From Aquibacillus saliphilus (GTDB taxonomy: Bacteria; Bacillota; Bacilli; Bacillales; Amphibacillaceae): 64,000 nucleotides of DNA. Below are positions 35,250 to 44,401 of this stretch, piece after piece. The stretch lies in assembly GCF_020404745.1 (NCBI RefSeq), contig NZ_JAIZAP010000021.1, forward strand, positions 1 through 64,000, in the 5' to 3' direction. The translations under genes were made by a program, and so were the position numbers. The notes beneath the pieces were generated by a model that ran no database searches, was not told the DNA's origin, and was given only the letters and a program-made list of their open reading frames with translations. Position 1 is the first letter of the stretch, and each line of letters begins with the position of its first letter.

Positions 35250-36482
35250 ATGATGAATGAAAAGATTTCATTTATTCACTGTGCTGATTTACATTTAGAT
35301 AGTCCCTTTAGTGGGCTGAGTCACGTATCAAGCAAGATGTTTAACGACATAAGGCAAAGTACATTTACAGCCCTTCATTCATTGGTGTCATTAGCTATAG
35401 AGAATAAAGTTGACTTCGTGCTAATCGTTGGTGATCTATTTGATAGCGAAGAACAAAGTTTAAAAGCATTAATCCGTTTAAAGCATGCGTTTGAACAACT
35501 AAATAAGTATGACATAGAAGTGTATATTTCATTTGGCAATCACGATTTTCTTGATGGTGGAAATATTGATGTCGACTATCCGAAAAATGTTCATATATTT
35601 AATGAAGAAACAGTTACGTATTTTACATTTAACAAGAAGGGTAAGGCTGTAGCGAATATCTATGGATTTAGCTATAAACAACGTGGAGTTCTAGCTAATA
35701 AATCTCTAGAATTTAATCCGACAGATGAAAATGTCTATCACATTGGAATGCTACACGGTAGTCTTGCAAGTAATACAGAACACGACGTTTATGCTCCATT
35801 TCAATTAAGTGACCTAATCAATAAGGAATTTGATTATTGGGCACTGGGACATATCCATAAAAGGCAAATATTAAAGGAAAATCCCCCGGTTGTTTATCCT
35901 GGTAATACCCAGGGAAGGTCAAAAAAGGAGTCTGGGGAGAAGGGTTGCTATTATGTAGAACTAGACAATAACCAGAACAGACTTGAGTTCAAGCCTTTGC
36001 AACAATTACGGTTTGAAAATCTAGAAATAGATTCGAGCTGCTGCAAACAACCTCAAGAATTAGAGGCTCTCATCGAGGAAGTAGCTACTAAAACTAGTAC
36101 CGAACTAGGTTCATCTATTATAACTATTCATATATCAAGTGATTCGGATCATATCGAAGAGTGGCATCAGGCTGGATATATTGATGAAATTCTTGATTAC
36201 ATTAATGAGAGTAACCAAGAAGTAGAACAGTGGGTGTTTATCAGGTCGTATAGTATAGAAAAACGAGTTAATGTAAATAAACAAGAATTAAAACAAGGAC
36301 AGCATTTTTTAGGAGAATTACTGCGAGAATTTGAAGGTAATCTAAATATAGAGGAATATTTGCAACCATTACTTCAACACAGGCAGGCTAGGAAGTTCCT
36401 GTCCCCCTTTTCAGAAGAAGAACAAGAACAAATCAGACAAGAAGCAGAGGATTTGTTGATGTACCAGTTACTTAAGGAATGA
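35250..36482 (+). CDS. yhaO: DNA repair metallophosphoesterase YhaO (SbcD-like)
   Basis: 410 residues with a calcineurin-like phosphoesterase domain in the first 230: CADLHLDSPF (metal-binding DxH), VGDLFD, FGNHDF, MLHGS and GHIHKRQ. It belongs to the SbcD/Mre11 group and probably acts as the nuclease partner of YhaN, like SbcD with SbcC. The C-terminal part is helical and may hold YhaN. Two adjacent ATGs (35250, 35253) lie 6 and 9 bases after AGAGAGG; either is possible. The gene overlaps yhaN by 4 bases. The LexA box upstream predicts induction by DNA damage. Confidence 0.92.
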   Translation: MMNEKISFIHCADLHLDSPFSGLSHVSSKMFNDIRQSTFTALHSLVSLAIENKVDFVLIVGDLFDSEEQSLKALIRLKHAFEQLNKYDIEVYISFGNHDFLDGGNIDVDYPKNVHIFNEETVTYFTFNKKGKAVANIYGFSYKQRGVLANKSLEFNPTDENVYHIGMLHGSLASNTEHDVYAPFQLSDLINKEFDYWALGHIHKRQILKENPPVVYPGNTQGRSKKESGEKGCYYVELDNNQNRLEFKPLQQLRFENLEIDSSCCKQPQELEALIEEVATKTSTELGSSIITIHISSDSDHIEEWHQAGYIDEILDYINESNQEVEQWVFIRSYSIEKRVNVNKQELKQGQHFLGELLREFEGNLNIEEYLQPLLQHRQARKFLSPFSEEEQEQIRQEAEDLLMYQLLKE

Positions 36483-39445
36483 GTGAGAATATGAAGATAC
36501 TTAGTGCTAATATTTATGGATTTGGTAAATGGCAGGATCAACAAATAGATTTTAGGGACAAGGGCTTGGTAATAGTATCAGGAGAAAATGAATCTGGAAA
36601 GTCAACGCTCCGTCAGTTTATCTTATTTATTTTATTTGGTTTTCCACCAAAAAAAAGAGAGTCTTATTTACCAAAAACAGGCGGAAAAATGGGCGGAAGA
36701 CTAAAAGTATCAACAAGGGAACAAGGTATATTTACCATAGAACGGATTCATGACCGAAATAATGGAGCTGCGGTATGTTTTCTAACTAATGGTGTTACCG
36801 AAGATGAAAAGTGGTTGAAAGAAAGTATAGGCGGAATCGATTATCGAACATTTCAATCCATTTTTTCTTTTAACTCAAGTGACTTAAATCAACTACATAC
36901 AATAAAAGCTGATCAGCTGGGAGAAGTTCTTTTAGGTATCGGAATGACTGGATCAGATCAAATATATCAAACCGAAAAAAAGTTAGACAGTCACTTAAAT
37001 CAAATGTTTAAACCACAAGGGAAGAAACCAGAGGTAAACGAGCAACTTATCAATCTCGAAGAAATAAAGAAACGACTAAATGATTTAAAAACAGAAGAGA
37101 ATTCCTACCATGAAAAGAAGAACCTAGAAACAAAAGTGATTGAAGAAATAGATGAGTTGCAGCAAGAACTAACTATATGGAAGAAAAAACAATTATATAT
37201 TGAAAAACAAATACAAGTTTCTCCGTTACTAAATGAATTTCATGAAACGCACCAACAACTATGCTTATATAAAAAAGATGGAGAATTTCCTGAGAACGGA
37301 ATTGACCGATATAATTATTTGAAAGAACAACTTATGCCTTTGAAAAGTGAATTCTCTGTGCTAAAGGATAATGAACAAAACTATCTAACTGAATTAGAAA
37401 GAATTAAGCAACTGTTATGGGATCCTGAAATACTTGAAGAGGCATATATATTATCTGAAAAGTCAGGAGAGTATAGCCAGAGTTTAAATGAAATAGAATA
37501 CCTTTTTACTGAAATAAGTAAGATAAAGAAAGAATTAACGAACGACATTGACCAGCTTCAAATTGGCCTGCGGATGGAAGACGTAAAAGATTTGTCATTA
37601 CCCTTTCATGTTGAAGAGACATGGAACCAGCTAAAGAATGAAAAGCAGCGATTGTCAATGGACCAAGAAAATGTTGATAGTGAGACGAAGTCAATCGAGC
37701 ACCAGATGAAGAATGTTGAAGAAAGCAATCAGCGAATTAATTCTGAATTATTACCTTTAGAAACAATCAACGATTACAAACAAAAGCTAAATAGTCATGA
37801 GAATCAAACAAAATTGCAGTTATTTAACGACTATAACCACAATCAAAAAAACAAGTGGCAAAAGGAATCAGGACAGCGAATAAAACAGTCAAATATAGTT
37901 GTTATTGTCTGTCTATTGTTGAGTTTAATTGGTGTTGGTACCTTTTTAGTTACAGAAATTAACAGTCTATTAATCTTGTCTATTGTTTTAATTCTGTTTG
38001 GAATAATACAAAGGTTATTTGTGAAAAATTCCAACCAACGTATGGAGCGAATTTTAAATCAGGCTCAAACAGTTAGTAATAGTGAATTAAAATTAGAAGA
38101 TGAACAATTTAAGGAAATCAACACAATATTATCAGAACAAGAGAAGTATCTCACTGAGCTTGAAAAAGGTGAGGATGATTATCAAAAGCTTCGCATCGAA
38201 CAATTAAAGATTGAGGAAAAGAGAATTTTCTTTAAGACCAAACAAGAAAACTTGGCTGTGCAAATAGATGAACAAATAAAGCTATATCCTTTTTTAGAAT
38301 CAGTCGATTCAGATTATTGGCCAAAGCTCTATCACATACTCATTACTGTAATCCAGCGTTGGAGTAAAATAACAAATTTAGAAAGTGCGATTGAAGAAAA
38401 TAAAAAGCAATTAACGGGTTACGAAAATGAAATCACTGTCTTTTTTCAAAACAATGACTTTGAATCGCCTCAAAAAGAAACAAGTGAAAAATTCACTTTT
38501 TTAAGACAATTGATAGATCAACAAATGAAGTATAAAAGTAACTTAGAACAATATCAAGAATGGCAAAAACAAGTTCACGACTTACAACGCAAAATAACTC
38601 AACGAATGAAGCCTTACCATGAAGAAATAGAAAGTTTATGGAAGCATGCAAGTGTGGAAGATGAGGAGAATTTCATAAAAAAAGGAAATAATAAAAACAA
38701 TCAACAGAAGCTTGAAAATAGAATAGCAGATATTAAAAGTCAATTAAGCCAAGTGCTAAGTCAAAGCGAACTGGAAAATGCATCAGTTAAACAGCCAAAT
38801 GAGCAAGAATTAAAACTTGAAGCGGGTATTATAACAGATTATCTAGAAGAAATAGAGTTGAATTTAGAAGGGAAACGTCAAGCATTAGCTGATGTAAAAG
38901 CATTATTAGTTAAAATGGAAGGGAGAGAGGACTACTCAATTGTTAAACACAAATTCCATCTGGAACAAGATTTTTTGAAAAAACAAGCAAAAAAGTGGGC
39001 TGTCTATCAGCTTGCTAAACAAATGCTAGGAGAAACAAAGCAAACCTTTCAGAAGAATTACCTTCCGAAAGTAATAAAGTCGACAGCTTATTACTTTAAG
39101 CAGTTAACAAATAATAAATATACAAATGTTTTCGCACCAAGTGAAGGTGATCCTATCCAAGTTGAAAATCACTTTGGAATACGATTTAATGTAAATGAAT
39201 TGTCACAAGGTACTAGTGACCAATTGTATATGTGTTTGAGAATTGCACTAAGTGAAGTAGTTAATGAGGATTATCAATTACCCTTTTTTATAGATGATGC
39301 ATTTGTTCATTTTGATGAAAATCGCACGAAAATAATGGTTAAATTATTAAAGAAGATTGGAAATGAACAGCAAGTAATCCTATTTACTTGCCGGAACTCA
39401 AATGAGTTTTCAGAAGAAGAAATAATGGATTTGCAATTGGTTTAA
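36479..39445 (+). CDS. yhaN: SbcC-like ATPase YhaN
   Basis: 988 residues. The N-terminal ATPase half has Walker A GENESGKSTLRQF (near residues 34-46). Long coiled coils follow, interrupted at about residues 470-515 by two adjacent hydrophobic segments, so unlike SbcC this protein is probably membrane-anchored. The C-terminal half has the signature NELSQGTSDQLYMCLRIAL and Walker B LPFFIDDAFVHFD. It couples to YhaO by the overlapping ATGA. The function is inferred as DNA end processing or repair with YhaO; direct proof is lacking as far as I know. Confidence 0.9.
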   Translation: MSENMKILSANIYGFGKWQDQQIDFRDKGLVIVSGENESGKSTLRQFILFILFGFPPKKRESYLPKTGGKMGGRLKVSTREQGIFTIERIHDRNNGAAVCFLTNGVTEDEKWLKESIGGIDYRTFQSIFSFNSSDLNQLHTIKADQLGEVLLGIGMTGSDQIYQTEKKLDSHLNQMFKPQGKKPEVNEQLINLEEIKKRLNDLKTEENSYHEKKNLETKVIEEIDELQQELTIWKKKQLYIEKQIQVSPLLNEFHETHQQLCLYKKDGEFPENGIDRYNYLKEQLMPLKSEFSVLKDNEQNYLTELERIKQLLWDPEILEEAYILSEKSGEYSQSLNEIEYLFTEISKIKKELTNDIDQLQIGLRMEDVKDLSLPFHVEETWNQLKNEKQRLSMDQENVDSETKSIEHQMKNVEESNQRINSELLPLETINDYKQKLNSHENQTKLQLFNDYNHNQKNKWQKESGQRIKQSNIVVIVCLLLSLIGVGTFLVTEINSLLILSIVLILFGIIQRLFVKNSNQRMERILNQAQTVSNSELKLEDEQFKEINTILSEQEKYLTELEKGEDDYQKLRIEQLKIEEKRIFFKTKQENLAVQIDEQIKLYPFLESVDSDYWPKLYHILITVIQRWSKITNLESAIEENKKQLTGYENEITVFFQNNDFESPQKETSEKFTFLRQLIDQQMKYKSNLEQYQEWQKQVHDLQRKITQRMKPYHEEIESLWKHASVEDEENFIKKGNNKNNQQKLENRIADIKSQLSQVLSQSELENASVKQPNEQELKLEAGIITDYLEEIELNLEGKRQALADVKALLVKMEGREDYSIVKHKFHLEQDFLKKQAKKWAVYQLAKQMLGETKQTFQKNYLPKVIKSTAYYFKQLTNNKYTNVFAPSEGDPIQVENHFGIRFNVNELSQGTSDQLYMCLRIALSEVVNEDYQLPFFIDDAFVHFDENRTKIMVKLLKKIGNEQQVILFTCRNSNEFSEEEIMDLQLV

Positions 39446-39565
39446 TTCAACGTGTTCGCTTTATCGTTTTATTAATGATAGAATATTTTATGATAAAATG
39501 GTAAAAATAACTAAATTAATGTCCACTAAATCCCTTTAAAAAAATAATGGGTAAGGATTTTTCAA

Positions 39566-39586
39566 TTTTCAGTTCTTAACTGAAAA
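39566..39586. promoter_or_regulatory. 9-bp inverted repeat before gbsR-type gene
   Basis: TTTTCAGTT (39566-39574) and AACTGAAAA (39578-39586) are exact complements with a 3-base loop. No T-run follows, and the site lies 34 bases before the start of a GbsR-type regulator, so an autoregulatory operator is possible. Confidence 0.4.
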
Positions 39587-39619
39587 AAGATTCACTCTAT
39601 GTAGTTGGAGGGTTTTCTA

Positions 39620-40180
39620 TTGCCAAACAATGATACAGCAAAAGAATGGCAGGTTTATGAAGAAATTATTGAAAAGTTTGTTCAGGTAATAGCGAAGAAT
39701 ATGAACTTGTATGGTATTACTCCATCTGTCGGGCGACTTTATGGTGCGCTTTATTTCAATGATGGTCCGATGACCTTAGATGATATGAGAGACGCTTTAG
39801 AAATGAGCAAGACGAGTATGTCTACTGGTGTAAGGTCATTAGCTGAAATGAAAATGGTAGAACAATCATTTGAAAAAGGTGTGCGTAAGGACCTATATAA
39901 GTCTGATGAGGACTGGTATAAATCCTTTACATCTTTATTTGGTAGTCGATGGAGTCATCATACAGAAAAAAATATTGAAGAGGCAGAGGAAGCAATTCAA
40001 GAGTTAGAACAAATAAAAGAAGAGACATCAAACGAACGGTTACAGAATAAGATTGACCTTGATATCGACAGGTTAAGATATGCTCAAAACTACTACAGTT
40101 GGTTAATGAGATTCATCCAAGTAGTAGCATCGGGTGAAATCTTCCAGTACGTGCCAAAACATGATTTACATAAGTCTTGA
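39620..40180 (+). CDS. GbsR/MarR family transcriptional regulator
   Basis: 186-residue winged-helix regulator of the GbsR family: GITPSVGRLYGALYFNDGPMT, then MRDALEMSKTSMSTGVRSL (recognition helix), FEKGVRKDLYKSDEDW and a C-terminal helical part. GbsR in B. subtilis senses choline and represses glycine betaine synthesis and choline uptake genes; gbsAB is not present here. The start is TTG at 39620, 7 bases after GGAGGG. It is inserted between yhaN and yhaM. Its target may be distant, perhaps the opuA operon 5 kb away, which has another such regulator beside it. Confidence 0.88.
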   Translation: MPNNDTAKEWQVYEEIIEKFVQVIAKNMNLYGITPSVGRLYGALYFNDGPMTLDDMRDALEMSKTSMSTGVRSLAEMKMVEQSFEKGVRKDLYKSDEDWYKSFTSLFGSRWSHHTEKNIEEAEEAIQELEQIKEETSNERLQNKIDLDIDRLRYAQNYYSWLMRFIQVVASGEIFQYVPKHDLHKS

Positions 40181-40194
40181 CTTAATCAGTCTCA

Positions 40195-40235
40195 AAGCCC
40201 TTACTAACATATTTTTTAGTAAGGGCTTGTTGTTA
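40195..40235 (+). terminator. terminator after gbsR-type gene
   Basis: AAGCCCTTACTAA (40195-40207) and TTAGTAAGGGCTT (40216-40228) form a perfect 13-bp stem followed by GTTGTT. Confidence 0.85.
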
Positions 40236-40315
40236 TAATTAGACATTACAACCTTGAAAACAACATGGTAGAACAAATAAAACAAACAATTATTACTTGA
40301 AAGGGGATTTTATAA

Positions 40316-41260
40316 TTGAAAAAGGGAATTGCTTATTATCAGGTAGGAGATTTATTTGATTATTTTATGCTGATCAAGGCATCAAACAAAGGTGTAGCTA
40401 GTAATGGCAAGCCATTTCTAACACTAATATTAAAAGATGTCAGTGGGGAAATAGAATCTAAGCTATGGGAAGCTACATCAGAGGACGAGGAGTTGTTTCA
40501 GGCAGAACAATTAGTTAAGGTTACTGGAGAAGTCAATCAATTTCGAGGGAGAGCACAATTGAAGATTCATAGTATTCGTCCGGCTCAACCAACTGATGGA
40601 GTACACAAAAATGATTTTATTGAAAAAGCCCCGGTTGAAAAAGAAGAATTGTCAGAACGAATTACTGAAATTATTTTTGAAATGGAGAATTCGAATCTTC
40701 AAAGAATAGTTAGATTTTTCATTAAAAAATATCAGGACGCGTTAATGACATATCCGGCAGCAGTGAAAAATCACCATGAATACGTTTCTGGTTTAGCATA
40801 CCATATTGTTTCTATGCTTAACTTGGCAAAAGAATTAAAAGGTCTATACCCTGCTATTAATAAAGATTTATTATATGCAGGTATCATCCTCCACGATCTC
40901 GGAAAGATGAAAGAATTGTCAGGGGTTACAGCGCCTTCTTATACTTTAGAAGGGAAATTAATTGGTCATATTCCAATAATGGTAGAAGAGATAGGTCAAG
41001 CAGCAAAAGAGCTTCAAATTGAAACCGAAGAAGTTACGATATTACAGCATATGGTATTAAGCCATCATGGGAAAGCAGAGTGGGGTAGTCCGAAACCTCC
41101 TCTAGTCCGCGAGGCTGAATTGTTACACTTAATAGATTTAATTGATGCAAAAATGAATATGTTGAACCGATCGTTGGAAAAAATTAAACCAGGTGAGTTT
41201 ACAGATCGTTTATTTGCCATGGATAACCGTTCTTTTTATAAACCGACATTTGATGAATAA
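40316..41260 (+). CDS. yhaM: 3'-5' exoribonuclease YhaM
   Basis: 314 residues: an N-terminal OB-fold nucleic-acid-binding domain (about 1-95, with [11 protein letters not shown] and [14 protein letters not shown]) and a metal-dependent HD domain, with [27 protein letters not shown] and a later HxxxSHHG stretch. YhaM shortens RNA 3' ends by a few bases in B. subtilis, and DNA degradation has been reported. The start is TTG at 40316, 9 bases after AAAGGGGA. In B. subtilis it is joined to yhaON; here a gbsR-type gene and a terminator separate them. Confidence 0.93.
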   Translation: MKKGIAYYQVGDLFDYFMLIKASNKGVASNGKPFLTLILKDVSGEIESKLWEATSEDEELFQAEQLVKVTGEVNQFRGRAQLKIHSIRPAQPTDGVHKNDFIEKAPVEKEELSERITEIIFEMENSNLQRIVRFFIKKYQDALMTYPAAVKNHHEYVSGLAYHIVSMLNLAKELKGLYPAINKDLLYAGIILHDLGKMKELSGVTAPSYTLEGKLIGHIPIMVEEIGQAAKELQIETEEVTILQHMVLSHHGKAEWGSPKPPLVREAELLHLIDLIDAKMNMLNRSLEKIKPGEFTDRLFAMDNRSFYKPTFDE

Positions 41261-41356
41261 CAAAGTGTATGATTTAGTTGATTCTTCTTGTAGAGAGCAT
41301 ATTTTTTAAAAAATAGCATATATTTTAGCAAATATGGACAAGGGGAGGAATAAATA

Positions 41357-41563
41357 ATGATACTAGGTATCCCGTGGTGGGTATATATGTTTATTATATT
41401 TATTTTTTTAAGCGGGTATATGTCTTTTCGGGCATTAGTGGCTGAGAAAAAACTTGAGCAGCAGTATATTGAACGCGAAGGTAAGGTTTATATGGATAGG
41501 ATAGATGAAAAGCGTAGTGTTAAAAGTGACCAGAAAAGTGAGAATCAAATGACCTCAAGTTAA
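41357..41563 (+). CDS. yhaL: sporulation membrane protein YhaL
   Basis: 68 residues: an N-terminal membrane segment from PWWVYMFIIFIFLSGYM and a charged helical tail (AEKKLEQQYIEREGKVYMDR). Size, the PWWVY start and position between yhaM and prsA match YhaL, a sporulation protein of unknown function. AAGGGGAGGAAT precedes the ATG. It shares a bidirectional terminator with the convergent prsA. Confidence 0.85.
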   Translation: MILGIPWWVYMFIIFIFLSGYMSFRALVAEKKLEQQYIEREGKVYMDRIDEKRSVKSDQKSENQMTSS

Positions 41564-41566
41564 CAT

Positions 41567-41612
41567 AAGAAATGTCCTACTTGTTAGCTTTTAACAAGTA
41601 GGACATTTCTTA
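41567..41612. terminator. bidirectional terminator between yhaL and prsA
   Basis: AAGAAATGTCCTACTTGTTA (41567-41586) pairs with TAACAAGTAGGACATTTCTT (41592-41611), a perfect 20-bp stem with a 5-base loop. Confidence 0.93.
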
Positions 41613-41625
41613 TTAATAATTTAAA

Positions 41626-42516
41626 TTACTGTGGTACAGCAGCTTGTTCTGGTTGTTCAAAAAGATCTTTGTATTCCTCAATTTTTATATCAACATTTGA
41701 ATCTTCTAGAAGAGTCATTAATTTTTCTTGTGCATTTTTCTGCCCTTCTTGTAATGCCATACTTTTTCTTAAATCTTCTTTAATGTCCTCATAAGCTCCT
41801 ACTTCTTGCTCAGGTTCGACAATATCTAGTACTTCAATAACATGCCAACCATGTTCAGTTTCTACAGGCTCACTAATTACTCCAACTTCCAAGTTATAAG
41901 CGGCATCTTCAAATGGTTTTACCATTTGACCAGGGCCAAAGGGTTCACCTAAATTTCCACCGTTTTGTGCAGAACCATCTGTAGAATATTCAGCAGCTAG
42001 TTCAGCAAAGTCTCCACCATCATCTAACTTTTGTTTCACTTCTTTAGCGGTTTCTTCATCTTCAACTAGTATATGACGAGCCTCAATTTTTCCTTTTTTC
42101 ATGTAGTCATATCGTTTTTGTAATTCTTCGTCAGTTATTTCAACGTCTTCAGTTAGGAATTTTTCTTGAATCAAGTTACTACGAAGATCTTCTTTTAGTT
42201 CATCTTCATCAGCGTAATTCCCTTGCTGTAAGACCATTTCAAACTGCTCACCGTATTGTTCTTTTAAGCTAGTGAATTCTTCTTCTACAACGTCATCTTC
42301 TACCTCGTATTTGTCAGCTAAAACTTTTTCAATCACCATTTGTTGTAAAATAGTAGGACCTTCTTGGCCACTTTTTAGTTCTTGATAATACTCTTCTTTG
42401 GTGACATTTCCAGCGTCTGACTCAACAACGTTTTCTGTCTTTGAATCATCAGATGAACATGCAGATAGTGTAAGAACTGCTGCTGTTATTGATGCTGCGA
42501 TTGCTAGTTTTTTCAT
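41626..42516 (-). CDS. prsA: foldase lipoprotein PrsA (parvulin peptidyl-prolyl isomerase)
   Basis: 296-residue lipoprotein on the outer face of the membrane that helps secreted proteins fold. The signal peptide ends in LSAC with Cys20. A helical N-domain follows, then the PpiC parvulin domain from [19 protein letters not shown] through [15 protein letters not shown] and [11 protein letters not shown], and a C-terminal helical tail. Length is typical. AGGAGTG precedes the ATG. It is monocistronic between two terminators. Confidence 0.95.
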   Translation of the reverse strand: MKKLAIAASITAAVLTLSACSSDDSKTENVVESDAGNVTKEEYYQELKSGQEGPTILQQMVIEKVLADKYEVEDDVVEEEFTSLKEQYGEQFEMVLQQGNYADEDELKEDLRSNLIQEKFLTEDVEITDEELQKRYDYMKKGKIEARHILVEDEETAKEVKQKLDDGGDFAELAAEYSTDGSAQNGGNLGEPFGPGQMVKPFEDAAYNLEVGVISEPVETEHGWHVIEVLDIVEPEQEVGAYEDIKEDLRKSMALQEGQKNAQEKLMTLLEDSNVDIKIEEYKDLFEQPEQAAVPQ

Positions 42517-42714
42517 TATATAAACACTCCTAATCTTGTGTCTTTGCTTTTGCCCAATATGAACAAGCCCATAAAATAATATACCACATTTTGATACAAA
42601 AATAATAGTTTGATTTCAGATTACACACTTTTTACTTAAAATAGACGATAGCCTATCCCAACTTAAAACAGAATGCATAAGATAAAGTAGATATTGAATA
42701 GAGGGGGTGTTCTC

Positions 42715-42798
42715 ATGGGTGCAGCATACGGTGGCGGTTTTGCCTTAATCGTAGTATTGTTTATATTACTAATTATTGTTGGCGCAGCCTGGCTATAG
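42715..42798 (+). CDS. YjcZ-family sporulation peptide (27 aa)
   Basis: 27 residues: MGAAYGGGFALIVVLFILLI and then IVGAAWL. This is the canonical YjcZ-family form, a glycine-rich start and a single membrane helix. GAGGGGGTG lies 7 bases before the ATG. A terminator follows. It is a shorter paralogue of the peptide at 254-361. Confidence 0.85.
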   Translation: MGAAYGGGFALIVVLFILLIIVGAAWL

Positions 42799-42824
42799 GA
42801 TAGCAGTAAGATATCTTTTATTTT

Positions 42825-42875
42825 AAAAGGGATGACAAAGGCTGTTTATCAGCATTTTTGTCATCCCTTTTTCTC
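42825..42875 (+). terminator. terminator after YjcZ-like gene
   Basis: AAAAGGGATGACAAA (42825-42839) pairs with TTTGTCATCCCTTTT (about 42857-42871), followed by more T. Confidence 0.9.
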
Positions 42876-42936
42876 GTAGCAAAAAATTATTTGTGCTCTT
42901 AAATAAATATTATTGTAAGATTTATTTTTTCTTATA

Positions 42937-43116
42937 CTATGTGAATAATACTTCAACATATGATGATATTAGTAATATAGTAATCAGAATGTTTATCGTG
43001 CGAAATACATTAGGTTGGCGTTCTTGTGACATTTCCGTTTGCAGGCACAATTTAAGTGTCAGAGAGTTAAACGAAAATAGAACAAATAAAGCAAAGAAAC
43101 CAAAAATAATTGCCAT
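42937..43116 (-). CDS. small two-helix membrane protein, function unknown
   Basis: 59 residues starting MAIIFGFFALFVLFSFNSLT, a short polar middle (LQTEMSQERQPNVFRT) and a second hydrophobic segment (INILITILLISSYVEVLF). AAGGAGG lies 10 bases before the ATG at 43116, which makes this the real gene in a stretch where a rightward frame also exists. I do not recognise the family. It runs in the same direction as the DUF3267-like gene, which ends 113 bases upstream of it behind a terminator. Confidence 0.65.
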   Translation of the reverse strand: MAIIFGFFALFVLFSFNSLTLKLCLQTEMSQERQPNVFRTINILITILLISSYVEVLFT

Positions 43117-43195
43117 AAGATAATGACCTCCTTATACACCTATGAAACTACTTTAACAGAAATTCTACGCGTTGAACAGTTATAAGTAAGAAAAA

Positions 43196-43220
43196 GAGCA
43201 CCCTGATTACAGGGTGCTTT
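43196..43220 (-). terminator. terminator of DUF3267-like gene
   Basis: GCACCCTG (43198-43205) pairs with CAGGGTGC (43210-43217). On the minus strand it is followed by CTTTTTCTT. Confidence 0.85.
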
Positions 43221-43228
43221 GAAATAGG

Positions 43229-43765
43229 CTAACCAATTAAAATATCATATCCATTTTTCGCATTTTCAATTATACACTTTTTGGGAGCTTTAATTATATG
43301 ACTCGTATATAAGAAATCAGTGAACGACAACCCTATATTGACCGAGGTGAATAGAAGAATATAGGCATGATATTCAGCAAATAAATAACTAGATATTAAC
43401 CCCGGAATTGTTATAAGCACAGTGGGTGCTAATAAAATAGTAATTGAAGTTTTTTTAGACATTCTCTTATTAGTTAAAAATGAAAATGTAGGAAAAAGTC
43501 CTATTTTAAAACGCCAATTCATTTTCAGGCGCTTTTTTACTAAAAATAACGGTAAAATATGCGTTAATTTGTGTACCATAGGTAAAAGGATGAGTCCAAT
43601 TAGTAAAGGCAGTAATCCATGATCTTTCAATTCATTGGTTTGATGGACAATAGAAAATGGAAGATAAAGAAATATAAATGACATAAGGCCAGTTAGTAAA
43701 GAAATTAAATAGATGCGATTTAATCCAAACTCTCTGGTAACATTGACGGTTTTCCAGCAATTCAT
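43229..43765 (-). CDS. DUF3267-like membrane protein (putative metalloprotease fold)
   Basis: 178 residues with four hydrophobic segments. The start NCWKTVNVTREFGLNRIYLISL and the later MVHKLTHILPLFLVKKR resemble DUF3267 proteins, which have a His-x-x-x-His zincin-like motif; here it reads HKLTH, lacking the catalytic Glu of HExxH. Position near prsA fits a YhaJ-like protein, but I am not sure of that name. The ATG at 43765 follows AAGGGGGAATTGGAG, so the upstream in-frame codons are not used. Confidence 0.65.
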   Translation of the reverse strand: MNCWKTVNVTREFGLNRIYLISLLTGLMSFIFLYLPFSIVHQTNELKDHGLLPLLIGLILLPMVHKLTHILPLFLVKKRLKMNWRFKIGLFPTFSFLTNKRMSKKTSITILLAPTVLITIPGLISSYLFAEYHAYILLFTSVNIGLSFTDFLYTSHIIKAPKKCIIENAKNGYDILIG

Positions 43766-43933
43766 CTCCAATTCCCCCTTGCATTTGTATCTACGTTTTA
43801 TTTTATTTAATGGAGTTTTCCCCCAATGAATATAGTCCTTTTTCAAATGAAAATCAATAGGTATTTCGCAAAAAAAAATTTAAGTTGAAAGTTTTAATGA
43901 TAACTGTAAACAATAAGTTGCAAAGAGGGGGTT

Positions 43934-44065
43934 GTGAATGGGCTCATCTTGGATTTGACAACCTCGATAATTTTTTCGTTCAGGCTTCAATTATTGTTTA
44001 CTTTAAAAGAAGTGAAACAGTATCTTTTAACGACAGATCAAGCACTCATCTCGTTATTTAAATGA
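43934..44065 (+). CDS. possible 43-aa peptide
   Basis: A GTG frame reading MNGLILDLTTSIIFSFRLQL and continuing to 43 residues, just after GAGGGGG. The spacing is short (2 bases), which weakens the call. It ends 12 bases before the next small gene. No family recognised; it may be an unused leader. Confidence 0.25.
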   Translation: MNGLILDLTTSIIFSFRLQLLFTLKEVKQYLLTTDQALISLFK

Positions 44066-44077
44066 TGGGGTGAATGC

Positions 44078-44260
44078 TTGGTTCCATCAATTACTTTTAC
44101 TTTGGAAGTTCACTTTTTTAATAGTGGGAGGACGTCACAAAAGTTAATTATTGAAAAGGAGTTAGACAGAGATGAGTATGGATGGGTGTTAAAGTTGTTA
44201 GAATCGCTTAATAGAGAGTACATTATCCAAAGTGAGGAAGGGGTGATGTGCTTCAATTGA
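44078..44260 (+). CDS. small hypothetical protein (60 aa)
   Basis: 60 residues beginning VPSITFTLEVHFFNSGRTSQ, with a beta-like first half and a helical second half (DRDEYGWVLKLLESLNREY). The start is TTG at 44078, 7 bases after GGGG; ATGs at 44063 and 44074 read into early stops. It lies between two terminators, upstream of the convergent gbsR-type gene. No family recognised and no sign of export. The charged, regular composition supports coding, but only moderately. Confidence 0.45.
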   Translation: MVPSITFTLEVHFFNSGRTSQKLIIEKELDRDEYGWVLKLLESLNREYIIQSEEGVMCFN

Positions 44261-44334
44261 AAATTCATTATTTCTTCAAATTACAGGGATGCTAAATGAG
44301 AAACTAAACTCCAATTGTGACTCTTTTTGCATGG

Positions 44335-44366
44335 CAAAAAGGAAGGTATTTACCTTCCTTTTTGAA
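44335..44366. terminator. bidirectional terminator
   Basis: CAAAAAGGAAGGTA (44335-44348) and TACCTTCCTTTTTG (44351-44364) form a long stem with a very short loop, serving the 60-aa gene and the leftward regulator. Confidence 0.85.
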
Positions 44367-44401
44367 GTTTTTGTGAAAATTCATAGAGAAAATAATAGAG
44401 T

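Noticed and set aside
42893-43123. Rightward 76-codon frame in the gap after the YjcZ-like gene
   Set aside because: Its composition is not protein-like and it lacks a ribosome site; the opposite strand carries a better small gene with AAGGAGG at 42937-43116.
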